Source: a virus. From it: a stretch of DNA of 53,856 nt. Below the pieces are notes generated by a model. The model was not told the origin of the DNA and searched no databases. It saw only the letters and a program-made list of their open reading frames with translations. A program made the position numbers and the translations under genes. The stretch's first letter is position 1, and every line of letters starts with the position of its first letter. The stretch lies in IMG/VR virus record IMGVR_UViG_3300020119_000151, positions 1 to 53,856 of that record; one strand, 5' to 3'. This document shows, in pieces, positions 25,336-33,380 of this stretch.

Positions 25336-25619
25336 AGTATCATCTCCCCGCAGTCCTTGCACACGTCGATTGCCTCCGGCGAGCATTGGATATGCTCAAT
25401 GGTTGGATGCTTGCATTCGGCCTGAATAGCATTCGATGCCCGGCGTAGCTCGCTAACTGCCTTGGCGTGACGAATGTCTTCTTCCGTCTCAAGCTTTTCC
25501 TGAGCAGCCATGCGCTCTTTAATGGATGGCTTGGGTTCTTGTGCGCGACGAACGTATTCACGCCCTTCTTCAAATGGGTTGCCCTGTGGCTGCGAGTATG
25601 CGTCAGATAGATTTGCCAT
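25332..25619 (-). CDS. Small protein with C-terminal Cys/His site
   Basis: A 95-residue protein. ATG 25619 is preceded by AATTT, the same context as many starts here, and is preferred over 25631. The N-terminal two thirds are charged helix. The end carries CKHPTIEHIQC and VCKDCGE, a probable zinc ribbon. The function is unknown. Confidence 0.55.
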   Translation of the reverse strand: MANLSDAYSQPQGNPFEEGREYVRRAQEPKPSIKERMAAQEKLETEEDIRHAKAVSELRRASNAIQAECKHPTIEHIQCSPEAIDVCKDCGEMIL

Positions 25620-25623
25620 AAAT

Positions 25624-26418
25624 TTATACAAGTTCTGCTTGGTGCGGTTCCGGCATGGAGTCGTGTTTCTGCCGATTCACCAATTTTATCAGCGGTCGGC
25701 AGTTGGAGTAGTGGAAGGCATTTTTCAACTGGGCCTCGTCGCGTAAATCAAAGCTCGCCAGCGGAATTGTGTGGTCGATCTCCCAATAGGTTCCCCAGTT
25801 CTCCCAAGTCATGTTCGCATCAAAGCGTTCTTCTAAGTACGCCTTGTAAAACTCCACCGTGCAGCCGATGAGTTCAAAGGTGCGGTGAGACTTGGCTATG
25901 CCACCTTCGCGCAACGCATCGCCAATGGTGCGGCGGGAGCCTTCGCGCAGGCGATAAAGTGGGTCGGTAGCCCACCGAATCTTTCTCAACTCGCGGCGGC
26001 GCGGGCCGTATGCTTTTCGATATTCCTTAACCCATTCCTGATTTTTTGAAAGCCAGGATTTCACATCGGCACTCAGCTTCTCTTTATTTTTGTGGTAGTA
26101 GGAAACATTTCTGGCCCTGATTTTATCAGGGCTTCGCTTCGCTGACTCAATGGACTGTTTGCGACGCTTCTCCTGATTGGCCGCATAGAAGGCGTTTCCC
26201 TGCGCCCTCAATTTATCAAGATTTTTAAGCCTGTAAGCGCGGTAATACTCACGGTTCTTTTCGCGGTTTGCTTCACGCCAAGCCCTGTTGTAGGCCACCA
26301 TGTCAGGAATTCTTTTGGCCTGTGATTTCTTCTCGATGGTTCTAATCTTTTTCAGATTTTCAGCGCGATATTTACGCGCACGAACATTCGCTGGCGACAT
26401 TGAAAGTTCTTTACTCAT
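25624..26418 (-). CDS. HNH-type homing endonuclease
   Basis: A 264-residue protein. Residues 10-150 are basic helical repeats of the NREKNREYYRAYRLKN type, used by phage homing nucleases to contact DNA. The C-terminus carries the catalytic core: YWEIDHTIPLASFDL, then FHYSNCRPL and LVNRQKHD, matching the His-Asn-His arrangement without a zinc knuckle. It overlaps the HTH gene by ATGA. It probably nicks or cuts intron-less target alleles to spread this cassette. Confidence 0.8.
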   Translation of the reverse strand: MSKELSMSPANVRARKYRAENLKKIRTIEKKSQAKRIPDMVAYNRAWREANREKNREYYRAYRLKNLDKLRAQGNAFYAANQEKRRKQSIESAKRSPDKIRARNVSYYHKNKEKLSADVKSWLSKNQEWVKEYRKAYGPRRRELRKIRWATDPLYRLREGSRRTIGDALREGGIAKSHRTFELIGCTVEFYKAYLEERFDANMTWENWGTYWEIDHTIPLASFDLRDEAQLKNAFHYSNCRPLIKLVNRQKHDSMPEPHQAELV

Positions 26419-26588
26419 TTTGATTCCATCCTTCTTTTCAATTCGATCATGGCGAGCTTACCGGGGGTTCTTTTTCCATACTCGTACTTCCGATAGGTTG
26501 GCAGTGGAATGTCTAAATCCGAAGCCGCCTCCTTCGCAATTCTGGAACCGCGCCACGTTTTTAATTCTTTAGCAAATGTTTTTGACAT
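26415..26588 (-). CDS. Short helix-turn-helix (XRE-like) protein
   Basis: A 57-residue protein starting at 26588. The core RIAKEAASDLDIPLPTYRKY followed by EYGKRTPGK matches the recognition-helix region of XRE/Cro proteins (a wE.GkR.P ending). It is too short for a dimerisation domain. It leads the minus-strand cassette and may repress its own promoter or the divergent capsid promoter. Confidence 0.65.
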   Translation of the reverse strand: MSKTFAKELKTWRGSRIAKEAASDLDIPLPTYRKYEYGKRTPGKLAMIELKRRMESK

Positions 26589-26595
26589 AACCCAG

Positions 26596-26623
26596 TGTAT
26601 CACATGAAAAAGTTGCAAGTCAA
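26596..26623 (-). promoter_or_regulatory. Sigma-70-like promoter of the minus-strand cassette
   Basis: Reading the minus strand, TTGACT (26623-26618) is followed after 16 bases by GATACA (26601-26596), preceded by TG. The HTH start codon at 26588 lies about ten bases beyond the -10, so the leader would be very short. The -35 is good and the -10 weak. Confidence 0.4.
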
Positions 26624-26773
26624 GGAATTTGGACTTAATGGTTGGGTGCGAATCGCATTGGTCGCTGAAACCTTTTCGCCAGCAGAGGTTATAGAAGGCT
26701 CCCTCACCCTTCCGCAAAAGTTCCCAAACAAACACAGTCCGCGCAAAGCGCAGACGCAACCATAGGTAATATT

Positions 26774-28084
26774 GTGGCGATTTCATGTTCCTTATTGTCA
26801 ACTACTTTAGCCCGGCAAACGCCCGTGTACGATAAGGAGTTCCTGAAGGACTTCATTTCGGACATGCCCGGTATGCCCTTCATGGGTCGTCACCAGACGG
26901 AAACCTGGGAAGATGGCGCGGAAACCCGCACGTTTGACAAGGTGCATGTCGGCCAGCCCGATTATACCGTTCCCTGGACCCGCCGGGTCGGTACGGATTG
27001 CGCGAACACCACGCCCGGGCGCCAGTTCATTGCCGGCGGTACTACCCGTGATACCTACTTCACGGAAAGCAAGGTGGTCACGTCCCAACTGTGGAACCTG
27101 GACCAGCTTCGCACCATCCCGAACCTCGCCGGCCAAATCCGCGAGATGTACCGGAACATTCGCCGGATTCCCCAAGGCTTCGTTGCTGACTATCTCCGCA
27201 CCCGGATGATGTCCTTCAACGACACGCTCTACATCTGTGGCGCGAACTTCGTGGAGAACCCGATCACGACCACGAACATGGACTTCAATGCGAACGTCAT
27301 CGAGCTTGGCTCGAACGCCGCGCTGCCGACGTCCGACCTGACGCTGACGTACCTGAACTATTACCAGCAGTTGCTTGGTATGAAGGGTTACGACATCGAT
27401 TCGGGCATGGCGAAGGGTATGCGGAACATGGTCACCCATCAGCGCACTTATCAGCGCCTGGTTGGTCTGAATCCGGAAGTGAAGGCCCAGCTTCACCTCG
27501 AAGGCGTCAAGGACGTTTCTCCGCTGTACGAAATCGGCAAGGGCATCAACGCCACCCCGTTTGGCTCGTTCGCCCCGACGTTCGACGATCACCAGTTGCG
27601 CTATCAGGATGCCGGCAACGGCTTGCTGACCCGCGTTCTGCCGTACACGAACGTCAGCGCGACCACGGGCTTGAAGCCCCAGGTGAACCCGGCCTACCTG
27701 AACGCGCGGTATGGCATCACCTACATCATCCACCCGAAGGCGACGACGTTGTTCACGCCGAAGCCCAAGAAGGTGCATGAAATGATTCCTTCCATCAATT
27801 CCTCCATGTGGGGAACGTGGGAGTACAAGAACGGTGACGTGCTGTTCTACCAGAACCAGGACGGGACGACCTGCCAGATGAACAACGACCTGAACTTCCT
27901 GTTCTACTGGATTTGCTACCTCGAACTTGGCTTCAAGTACGAACAGCGCCCGCTCGTCCTGCCGATTCTTCACCTGATCGACGGCGCCGGCAAAGCCTGC
28001 ATGGTGGATAACCCGATTTGCGGCAATGAGCCGCAGTATTACCAGTACCAGACTGGTGATAATCCGCCGATCTGCAACGTCTAA
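26774..28084 (+). CDS. Major capsid protein
   Basis: A 436-residue protein with a GTG start at 26774, preceded by a weak TAGGT. Length, lack of enzyme motifs, uniform high-GC codon choice and the strong stem-loop just downstream are typical of a highly expressed coat protein. The N-terminal arm (LKDFISDMPGMPFMG), a long central helix/beta mix and a C-terminal aromatic region (FLFYWICYLELGFKYEQRP) fit an HK97-type fold, but no motif proves it. No other gene is a better candidate. The 185 bases upstream hold divergent control sequences. Confidence 0.7.
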   Translation: MAISCSLLSTTLARQTPVYDKEFLKDFISDMPGMPFMGRHQTETWEDGAETRTFDKVHVGQPDYTVPWTRRVGTDCANTTPGRQFIAGGTTRDTYFTESKVVTSQLWNLDQLRTIPNLAGQIREMYRNIRRIPQGFVADYLRTRMMSFNDTLYICGANFVENPITTTNMDFNANVIELGSNAALPTSDLTLTYLNYYQQLLGMKGYDIDSGMAKGMRNMVTHQRTYQRLVGLNPEVKAQLHLEGVKDVSPLYEIGKGINATPFGSFAPTFDDHQLRYQDAGNGLLTRVLPYTNVSATTGLKPQVNPAYLNARYGITYIIHPKATTLFTPKPKKVHEMIPSINSSMWGTWEYKNGDVLFYQNQDGTTCQMNNDLNFLFYWICYLELGFKYEQRPLVLPILHLIDGAGKACMVDNPICGNEPQYYQYQTGDNPPICNV

Positions 28085-28102
28085 GCGACGTGTGACTGTC
28101 AC

Positions 28103-28135
28103 GGGTTGCGCGGTGTTTGAGCCGCCGCGCAACCC
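28103..28135 (+). terminator. Strong stem-loop after the capsid gene
   Basis: An 11-bp perfect GC-rich stem (28103-28113 with 28125-28135) and an 11-base loop. It is followed by TTCTAA rather than a long T run, so it may act as a partial terminator or as an mRNA 3'-end stabiliser that raises capsid output over downstream genes. Confidence 0.6.
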
Positions 28136-28161
28136 TTCTAAGGAAGCTCAAAGATTTTCGT

Positions 28162-28458
28162 ATGATGACCAATCCAAAAGGCCCGGTTCCGGAAGGCGCT
28201 TCACAGGCTCCAGGCTCGCCATCGCCCGCGGCCAGCCCCTCCGGGGACGAATCCGAGACGTTCGATGTGCCGATGTCGGCGCTGGGGGACGTTCAGGAGG
28301 GCGCCATGGTGACGTGCCGGGTTGTCTCCCTGGACCAGCAAAATGGAACCGCCACGCTCGCGCTGGCTCAAGACGAGCCCGAGCCGGCCGGCGGCACGGA
28401 TGGCATGGCTGACGAATTCAAGTCGGCCAGCAGCGCGGCCAACTCTCAACCCTCCTAA
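28162..28458 (+). CDS. Small acidic protein, unknown
   Basis: A 98-residue protein starting at tandem ATGs (28162/28165). Disordered Pro/Ser/Ala-rich ends flank a small beta-type core of about 40 residues (SALGDVQEGAMVTCRVVSLD), which looks like a fragment of an OB or S1-type barrel. It follows the capsid gene and may be a minor capsid or decoration protein. Confidence 0.55.
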   Translation: MMTNPKGPVPEGASQAPGSPSPAASPSGDESETFDVPMSALGDVQEGAMVTCRVVSLDQQNGTATLALAQDEPEPAGGTDGMADEFKSASSAANSQPS

Positions 28459-28463
28459 TTTTT

Positions 28464-28883
28464 ATGGCAAATCCGACATGCACCAAAGCCAGCCTGAACA
28501 TCGCCTGCTTCGATGGGACGGTTCTCAATCCAATCGCCCGCAAGTGGTTCATGATTTGGTTCAAGGTGAACGAACTTCAGCTTATCGGCGGCACGAACTA
28601 TTTGACCGGCTTGGTATCCGGCGCATCCGGCGGGCTCATCGGTGACACGACGGCTCTCATGGATGAAAAGGTAAGCCTCGACGAGATCGGCCGGCGTCAC
28701 ATCGGACAGTGGGAGCTTGCGGTGTCGTACAATACCGCCCTGCAAGCTGGCATGGCCGCGCAGACGAACAGTCAGATCATGCAATCGGTGAAATGCCTGA
28801 TGAACGTCCGAGAATCAATGCTGGACCGGATGATTCTGTTCCTCGACTGTCAGCTTGGCGTTCACAAGGCGTATCCGCAATAA
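28464..28883 (+). CDS. Putative small virion protein, unknown
   Basis: A 139-residue protein. The start has the TTTTTATG context common here. The N-terminus is Cys-containing (MANPTCTKASLNIACFDG), the middle is Gly-rich and the C-terminal half is amphipathic helix. No domain is recognised. Position after the capsid suggests a virion component. Confidence 0.55.
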   Translation: MANPTCTKASLNIACFDGTVLNPIARKWFMIWFKVNELQLIGGTNYLTGLVSGASGGLIGDTTALMDEKVSLDEIGRRHIGQWELAVSYNTALQAGMAAQTNSQIMQSVKCLMNVRESMLDRMILFLDCQLGVHKAYPQ

Positions 28884-28885
28884 CC

Positions 28886-29110
28886 ATGGCTGAAACCTGC
28901 AAACCGGCTGATTTGGTGCGGGAGTCAGATTGTTTCGAGTGCATCAGCGTGAAGCAACTGATTGCCGTCCAGACCTATTTGCTGGCGGTGAAGGCCGGAA
29001 TCGCCGCTGACCCGGAAAGCTTGGTGAATGCAAGCGTCTGTTTTAGCTGTCTGCCGGTGAAAAAGTTGCTGGCGATTCAAACGTACCTTTACTGCCAAAT
29101 TGCACCATGA
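28886..29110 (+). CDS. Tandem CxxC-module protein
   Basis: A 74-residue protein made of two copies of a 31-35 residue module. Each reads roughly LV..s.C..C, then V.K.L.A.Q.YL (copies at about 7-38 and 45-74). A third copy opens the next gene. Each CxxC pair plus helix may bind half a zinc site or form a small helical hairpin. It overlaps the next gene by ATGA. Confidence 0.65.
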   Translation: MAETCKPADLVRESDCFECISVKQLIAVQTYLLAVKAGIAADPESLVNASVCFSCLPVKKLLAIQTYLYCQIAP

Positions 29111-29571
29111 GCCAAAGTTGCACACCGAAAGACCTGGTTGCCGCCGCCACTTGCCTGGAATGCTTGAGCATTGCCCAGCTTGAGGCGATTCAGGCGTACT
29201 TGCTTTGCCAGATCGCCAACAATGGCGGAGGTGGCGGTTCGACGGCCAAAGTTTATCGGGCTTTGCTTACTCAATCTGGTGCTAATGCCCCTGTTGCCAC
29301 AGTTTTGGAAAACACACTTGGTGGGACACCAGTTTGGTCTTATTCTGCTCCTGGTACTTATGTGGTTACGTTGGCGGGTGCTTTTACGGTTGGAAAGACA
29401 TTTGTTATATCAGGCTCAACCGCCCAAGTTGGAGATGTTACAATAGGCCTTGGAATTTTAATGGCTGGCGCAACTGTTAATGCCATCGAGGTTCATACAT
29501 TCGACAACGGTGGTTCAGGGCTTGATGGGATTTTAAATAATACCGCAATCGAAATTCTAGTTTATCCATGA
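29107..29571 (+). CDS. CxxC module fused to a beta-rich domain
   Basis: A 154-residue protein. Residues 1-36 are a third copy of the module in the preceding gene (KDLVAAATCLECLSIAQLEA). A glycine linker (NNGGGGG) joins it to about 110 residues of beta-sandwich-like sequence. The second part has distinctly AT-rich codon use, unlike the first, which suggests a recently acquired head or fibre domain on a conserved anchor. It may be a decoration or receptor-contact protein. Confidence 0.6.
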   Translation: MSQSCTPKDLVAAATCLECLSIAQLEAIQAYLLCQIANNGGGGGSTAKVYRALLTQSGANAPVATVLENTLGGTPVWSYSAPGTYVVTLAGAFTVGKTFVISGSTAQVGDVTIGLGILMAGATVNAIEVHTFDNGGSGLDGILNNTAIEILVYP

Positions 29572-29939
29572 AAACATTTACATCATCCCTACAATCCATG
29601 CCGGTTGGGCAAGGTCTTTCGCTGGCCATACCCCACGGCCTTGATTCCGTTCCGGCCGTCGTTCGTGGTGTTCTGGTATGTGAAGCGGCAGATATAAACA
29701 CCGGCCTTTTGCCGGGGCAGGAAATCGACGTTCTTTGCCTGTTTGAGCCAGTCGACCCGGACAGTGGAAAGCCCGCGCCTGCCGCGAGCGTGTTTGCGGA
29801 TGCCAGCAACGTGTATCTGAACAGCAGTAGCATCTATCCCGGCAACGAAACGAACGTCATTATAGCCAACAGTGGCGCTCCCGGTGTCATTCAGGACTTC
29901 AATAATTTCAAGCTCAAGCTCTACGCTCTGGCTTTTTGA
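29568..29939 (+). CDS. Beta-rich virion-type protein, unknown
   Basis: A 123-residue protein that overlaps both neighbours by ATGA. It is largely beta in pattern, with IPHGLDSVPAVVRGVLVC near the N-terminus, similar to small structural proteins found after fibre or capsid genes in other phages. It has no signal peptide or catalytic motif. Confidence 0.55.
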   Translation: MKTFTSSLQSMPVGQGLSLAIPHGLDSVPAVVRGVLVCEAADINTGLLPGQEIDVLCLFEPVDPDSGKPAPAASVFADASNVYLNSSSIYPGNETNVIIANSGAPGVIQDFNNFKLKLYALAF

Positions 29940-30415
29940 TGAAAACTTTCGCCTTAACCTTGGGTTTGGCGCTTCTGTCGGTCCTCACAAGGGCCGACAT
30001 CGTTTTTACTTGGACCAACTGCCCGAACCGGCTCGCCGGCTCCGCCACGCTCGTTTGGCGCGGGACAACCGCCCCCCTGAACTATTCCGTCTCCTACTCG
30101 ACCTTTGGGACGAACCTCGTATTTCCTGATGCGGCCCTGACGCCTGGCTTCAATTTCTTCGCCGTTCAGCAGATTGCCACGAACGCCGCCGGCCAAGTCT
30201 CCGCTACGATCATGTCGGGCGAAATTCAGGTCCAGGTGAACCCCGCCGTCAATGTGGACGTGCGGACGATGGCAAGCACGAACCTTGGCATGGGCTGGAC
30301 GGTTGTAGGCCAGCAAACATTCACCTTCCCGACCGCGGACGCCCAGCAACAGTTTTTTCTGACCCAACAGCGTATCAGCCGGACGAACATCGTAATTTTA
30401 CCCCCACACCCATGA
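29936..30415 (+). CDS. Secreted beta-sandwich protein
   Basis: A 159-residue protein with a clear signal peptide: MKTF, a hydrophobic core (ALTLGLALLSVL) and a likely cleavage after TRA. The mature part has alternating beta strands like a fibronectin-type domain (ATLVWRGTTAPLNYSVSY). The ending, STNLGMGWTVVGQQTF followed by an aromatic FF, resembles repeats common in exported Verrucomicrobiota proteins, so it may be of host origin. It could act in the envelope during lysis or exclusion. Confidence 0.6.
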   Translation: MMKTFALTLGLALLSVLTRADIVFTWTNCPNRLAGSATLVWRGTTAPLNYSVSYSTFGTNLVFPDAALTPGFNFFAVQQIATNAAGQVSATIMSGEIQVQVNPAVNVDVRTMASTNLGMGWTVVGQQTFTFPTADAQQQFFLTQQRISRTNIVILPPHP

Positions 30416-30825
30416 GCGAAAACCTTTTGATTGCCTTGTTCACGATGTTTGGGGGATGGTGCCTCCTTCACTCGGGAATGATTTGGTCTGCCAAGCAGGA
30501 CTCTAAAAAGATGTTCTTGGCACTCGAACTGTACTTCAAAAAGATGGAGGCAGCGGCTTTGGAGGTATTGCACAGCCCAAATAATCACTTGGGGCTGGAT
30601 TATTACATAGACAAGTATCGGGAGGGTCACAACGACATGACAAATGAGGAATGGATTGAATTCCATGAAAAATGCGAGCGGCTATCAACTGACCCTTCCG
30701 TTACCGTCGAAGAAAAACTCGCGGCGGCTCAATTTCTGGCTATATTTGGGGCGTTGGTATCCCTGCACAAACTGTCTCGGGTTCCGCCTGAATTGCGGGA
30801 TAGGCTGATAAAAAACCGAAAATAA
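30412..30825 (+). CDS. Membrane-anchored helical protein, possible lysis accessory
   Basis: A 137-residue protein. One N-terminal membrane segment (LLIALFTMFGGWCLLHSG) is followed by charged helices to the end. This topology fits an inner-membrane spanin or a small holin-like protein, and it lies directly before a lipoprotein gene. No sequence family is recognised, so the lysis role is inference from topology and context. Confidence 0.5.
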   Translation: MSENLLIALFTMFGGWCLLHSGMIWSAKQDSKKMFLALELYFKKMEAAALEVLHSPNNHLGLDYYIDKYREGHNDMTNEEWIEFHEKCERLSTDPSVTVEEKLAAAQFLAIFGALVSLHKLSRVPPELRDRLIKNRK

Positions 30826-30835
30826 ACCTAAAACT

Positions 30836-31306
30836 ATGAAAAAAATCCTCGTCCTACTGTCGGCTGTCACCCTGTTCGTGGTGGCAGGTTGTTCCACGTT
30901 CGATAAAGCCGCGCTGACGGCAACGCCGAACATCACCCCGGCGGTTACGAATGCCGTCACGGGCGCTGTCACCCCGCCGGCTACGAATACCACCTATGCG
31001 CCCAATCCCGCGCTTGTGGCGGGCATCCAGCAGGCGCAGACCTATACCGGCCTGATTCCACCTCCATACGGCACGGCTGTTGATGGTGTGCTTGCCCTGG
31101 CGCTGGCGGGGCTCGGGCTTTACGCTCGATCAAAGAACGGCAAGCTTTCGACGGCGAACAGCGTCATTAATGCCGTGGTTTCCGGCGTCGAGGCGGCAGG
31201 GCATCCCGAGACGAAGGTTGCCATCCAAAAGGCGGCAGTTGCGGCCGGCGTACAGGGAAGTCTCGAGCCCGTTGTTCAGTCCGTAGGGCAGCAAATGAAG
31301 GTTTAG
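30836..31306 (+). CDS. Lipoprotein with second membrane segment
   Basis: A 156-residue protein with a type II signal peptide (KKILVLLSAVTLFVVAGC, lipobox VAGC, Cys19). A Thr/Pro/Ala-rich linker leads to a second hydrophobic segment (VLALALAGLGLYARS) and an amphipathic tail. It may be the outer-membrane partner in lysis with the preceding gene, though spanins rarely have a second hydrophobic segment. A terminator follows 20 bases downstream. Confidence 0.6.
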   Translation: MKKILVLLSAVTLFVVAGCSTFDKAALTATPNITPAVTNAVTGAVTPPATNTTYAPNPALVAGIQQAQTYTGLIPPPYGTAVDGVLALALAGLGLYARSKNGKLSTANSVINAVVSGVEAAGHPETKVAIQKAAVAAGVQGSLEPVVQSVGQQMKV

Positions 31307-31325
31307 CCGGTCCAGGACCATTTAC

Positions 31326-31357
31326 CGCCGCCTGGCTTACGTCAGGCGGCGTTTTTA
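31326..31357 (+). terminator. Rho-independent terminator of the late operon
   Basis: A 9-bp perfect stem (31326-31334 with 31343-31351), an 8-base loop and a TTTTTA tail. It ends the late plus-strand transcript and separates it from the convergent minus-strand gene whose stop is at 31355. Confidence 0.85.
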
Positions 31358-31615
31358 TTGCTTCGACCAGTGGGTAAGACCGCATTTCATGCACTTCACA
31401 TAGTCACCTTCGCCGGTGTGGGTGACAATCCGGCTCCCGCCATGGAACAGGAGGCAGGACACCGCGGGGTGAAGCTTCCCGCGCCGATCTAGTTCCGTCA
31501 GGATGATGGACGCAAAGATGATGATGGTGATGATGATTGCCGGCAGTATGACTAGCCAGATCAGAAGCGAAGTCGGCTCGATGGCGCCGCCGTAAGTGTG
31601 GTTTATGAGTTTCAT
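31355..31615 (-). CDS. Small membrane protein with CxxC
   Basis: An 86-residue protein. One hydrophobic segment (LLIWLVILPAIIITIIIFAS) spans about residues 16-40. The tail has a CMKC pair near the end and a His-rich stretch. Its ATG overlaps the stop of a 26-residue gene upstream (ATGA). The role is unknown; position at the end of an early-type operon suggests a host-membrane function. Confidence 0.6.
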   Translation of the reverse strand: MKLINHTYGGAIEPTSLLIWLVILPAIIITIIIFASIILTELDRRGKLHPAVSCLLFHGGSRIVTHTGEGDYVKCMKCGLTHWSKQ

Positions 31616-31692
31616 TTTTTGAGCGCGATACAGACGAGAAGCATAGCCAAGTCGAAGGCGATGCAGATACAGGCGGCGACGTGAGAAATCAT
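31612..31692 (-). CDS. 26-residue membrane micropeptide
   Basis: A tiny gene: ATG at 31692 overlaps the upstream stop by ATGA, and its TGA overlaps the downstream ATG by ATGA. The 26-residue product is a single hydrophobic helix with Cys residues and two terminal lysines (begins MISHVAACICIAF, ends CIALKK). The double coupling makes chance unlikely. It may pair in the membrane with the product of 31355-31615. Confidence 0.6.
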   Translation of the reverse strand: MISHVAACICIAFDLAMLLVCIALKK

Positions 31693-32447
31693 TTGGTTGT
31701 GGGTTGGGTGGGTTGGAGGGCAGCAGCTAATTTGTGGGCAGCAAGCACACAATCATGATTAGGGTTTCCGGCCAGTTGCTGATAGACTTCTTCGATTACT
31801 GTCTTCATCTTCCTCTCCCGCTCCAACAGGGCCAGCGCGGCTTGGGGAGTGACTCTAATGGTCGCAGCATTAAAACTTTTCTCGCAAGTTTCTGTCCAAG
31901 ACTCTCCGCAATTGATAACTGACCGGAAGAATGCAAGACACTGACAAGCCTTTTCATGCGCCTCACTCATCACCGCCATTTGAGCGGTGGCGAGGGTGAG
32001 TTCTTCACGCAGTAGTGCTTGGGCTTCGTCAATTTCATTAAGTGCGTGACTGTGGCCAAACTGATTTGACCACTCAGGAGATTTGCCAGTGATTAGATAA
32101 TAGGATTGGCTTAACGCCTGCGCTGCGTCATCGCGTTCGCCAACCGTTCTGTTCAAGTCCTGCTCCAACTCCTTCACGCGGGAATGGGGGGTGTCGCGTT
32201 CAACTGAATGTGCAAATCTTGCATCATCACGATGTCTTAAAGCCTCCGCCAGTTCGCGTTCGAGTTGGCTGATTCGTTCGTCTTTGTCCGCATGGCAAAG
32301 CTGAACAAGGTTAGAATAACCACAGTTGCATGGCGTTCCTGCGTATGGTTTGCCTGACAGGTCAAACAATCCGCCGCAATTAGGACAGGTTTTAAGACTA
32401 TCAGCCTCCGTCCTCGGCGTTGGTGGGGTGGTGGGTGTGGTGCTCAT
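31689..32447 (-). CDS. Zinc-ribbon and coiled-coil protein
   Basis: A 252-residue protein; start 32447 makes an ATGA overlap. Residues 20-55 hold CPNCGGLFD and CNCGY, a zinc ribbon. Residues 60-130 are coiled coil (ISQLERELAEALRHRDDA). The C-terminal half is helical with scattered cysteines. No catalytic motif is seen. It may be a scaffold or nucleic-acid-binding factor. Confidence 0.55.
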   Translation of the reverse strand: MSTTPTTPPTPRTEADSLKTCPNCGGLFDLSGKPYAGTPCNCGYSNLVQLCHADKDERISQLERELAEALRHRDDARFAHSVERDTPHSRVKELEQDLNRTVGERDDAAQALSQSYYLITGKSPEWSNQFGHSHALNEIDEAQALLREELTLATAQMAVMSEAHEKACQCLAFFRSVINCGESWTETCEKSFNAATIRVTPQAALALLERERKMKTVIEEVYQQLAGNPNHDCVLAAHKLAAALQPTQPTTK

Positions 32448-32863
32448 AAATCCTCTTTTCCAAGCAGCCATTTGAACCACTTAGGTTGCGCCAGGCTGAT
32501 ACAGTCCTGGGAACAGTTCGGGCTGCCGTGACACCTTTTACCATGCCTCATTTGATAAGCGTGGTGGGTTTCAGTCTCGGGGACATCGACGAGCTTGGTC
32601 CAGCCAACCGTATCACTGAACCAGATCAGGAACCCGAACCAGTTATCGTGAACTGACTGGTGAAGCGCCTGCTTGAACATTTCCCGAACGGCGCCCCACT
32701 TGCCCCCGTAGTAGCTTTCCACAACAAGCTGGCATTCCATGTTTGCCATCGGCTCAATCTTCATGATGAAGCGCGCGTTTGGGTCGGCGCAATGTGCGAC
32801 AAGGCGCTCGCATCGTAGCTTGAACTGTTCCGGCCTTCTCGGGAATTTACGCTTCTTGCTCAT
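32444..32863 (-). CDS. Hypothetical protein, Cys/His-rich end
   Basis: A 139-residue protein; start 32863 makes an ATGA overlap with the RusA-like gene. A basic N-terminus (MSKKRKFPRRPEQFKLR) is followed by mixed alpha/beta sequence. The C-terminal part includes HGSPNCSQDC, a possible metal site. No family is recognised. Confidence 0.5.
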   Translation of the reverse strand: MSKKRKFPRRPEQFKLRCERLVAHCADPNARFIMKIEPMANMECQLVVESYYGGKWGAVREMFKQALHQSVHDNWFGFLIWFSDTVGWTKLVDVPETETHHAYQMRHGKRCHGSPNCSQDCISLAQPKWFKWLLGKEDL

Positions 32864-33336
32864 AGCGCAGCGTCCCGAATGTTGATCGAGCAACCCGGTT
32901 GACCGCCCTGGACGTACTGCTTGACGACCTTCAGGATGACAACCTGTGCATCGTCGCGCCACGCTCCAACTTCGGTCAGCACGTCCATTACAGCCTTCGC
33001 GTAATTGTCCGCGTCAGGTTTTTTGTCGGCGAATTGCGGAGCGTTCGGTTTGAGGATTCCCTTGGAATTGAAGTGAGACTTTGGACGCGGAATATTGAAA
33101 CACAACGTCAGCATGATCGGTACTTCGACCTGGACCCAGCCAGGCGCCGCCGCCGGCCACGCGCCTGTAATTTGCTCCTTCCACACCGCGCACGGGTGGC
33201 GTTTGGTTACGCCAGTCGTTTTGTTCTTCACCGTTGTTGGCGTGTAAATCTGCGTGAACTTGCCCGTGTAGCGGGCTTTGATGCGAGGCTGGCCGGCGGG
33301 TTCGCCGAAAACGTAGAAGGTTAAAGGTTCAAACAT
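32860..33336 (-). CDS. rusA: RusA-like Holliday junction resolvase
   Basis: A 158-residue protein; ATG 33336 is chosen because the RusA fold begins directly with FEPLTFYVFGEPAGQPRIKA. The family pattern continues with a central strand, PRPKSH, and the active-site block KKPDADNYAKAVMDVL then AWRDDAQVV, which supplies the catalytic aspartates. It resolves four-way junctions made by the ERF/RecE-like system before packaging. It is the first gene of the minus-strand operon, divergent from the regulator at 33419. Confidence 0.85.
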   Translation of the reverse strand: MFEPLTFYVFGEPAGQPRIKARYTGKFTQIYTPTTVKNKTTGVTKRHPCAVWKEQITGAWPAAAPGWVQVEVPIMLTLCFNIPRPKSHFNSKGILKPNAPQFADKKPDADNYAKAVMDVLTEVGAWRDDAQVVILKVVKQYVQGGQPGCSINIRDAAL

Positions 33337-33380
33337 GAGCCGACTTTGCGCCAGTCGTTTCAAATTTGCAAGAAAAAAGT

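Noticed and set aside
26807-28132. Open frame of 441 codons antisense to the capsid gene
   Set aside because: It mirrors the codon bias of the capsid gene; the product is His/Arg/Val-rich with no domain and no start context.
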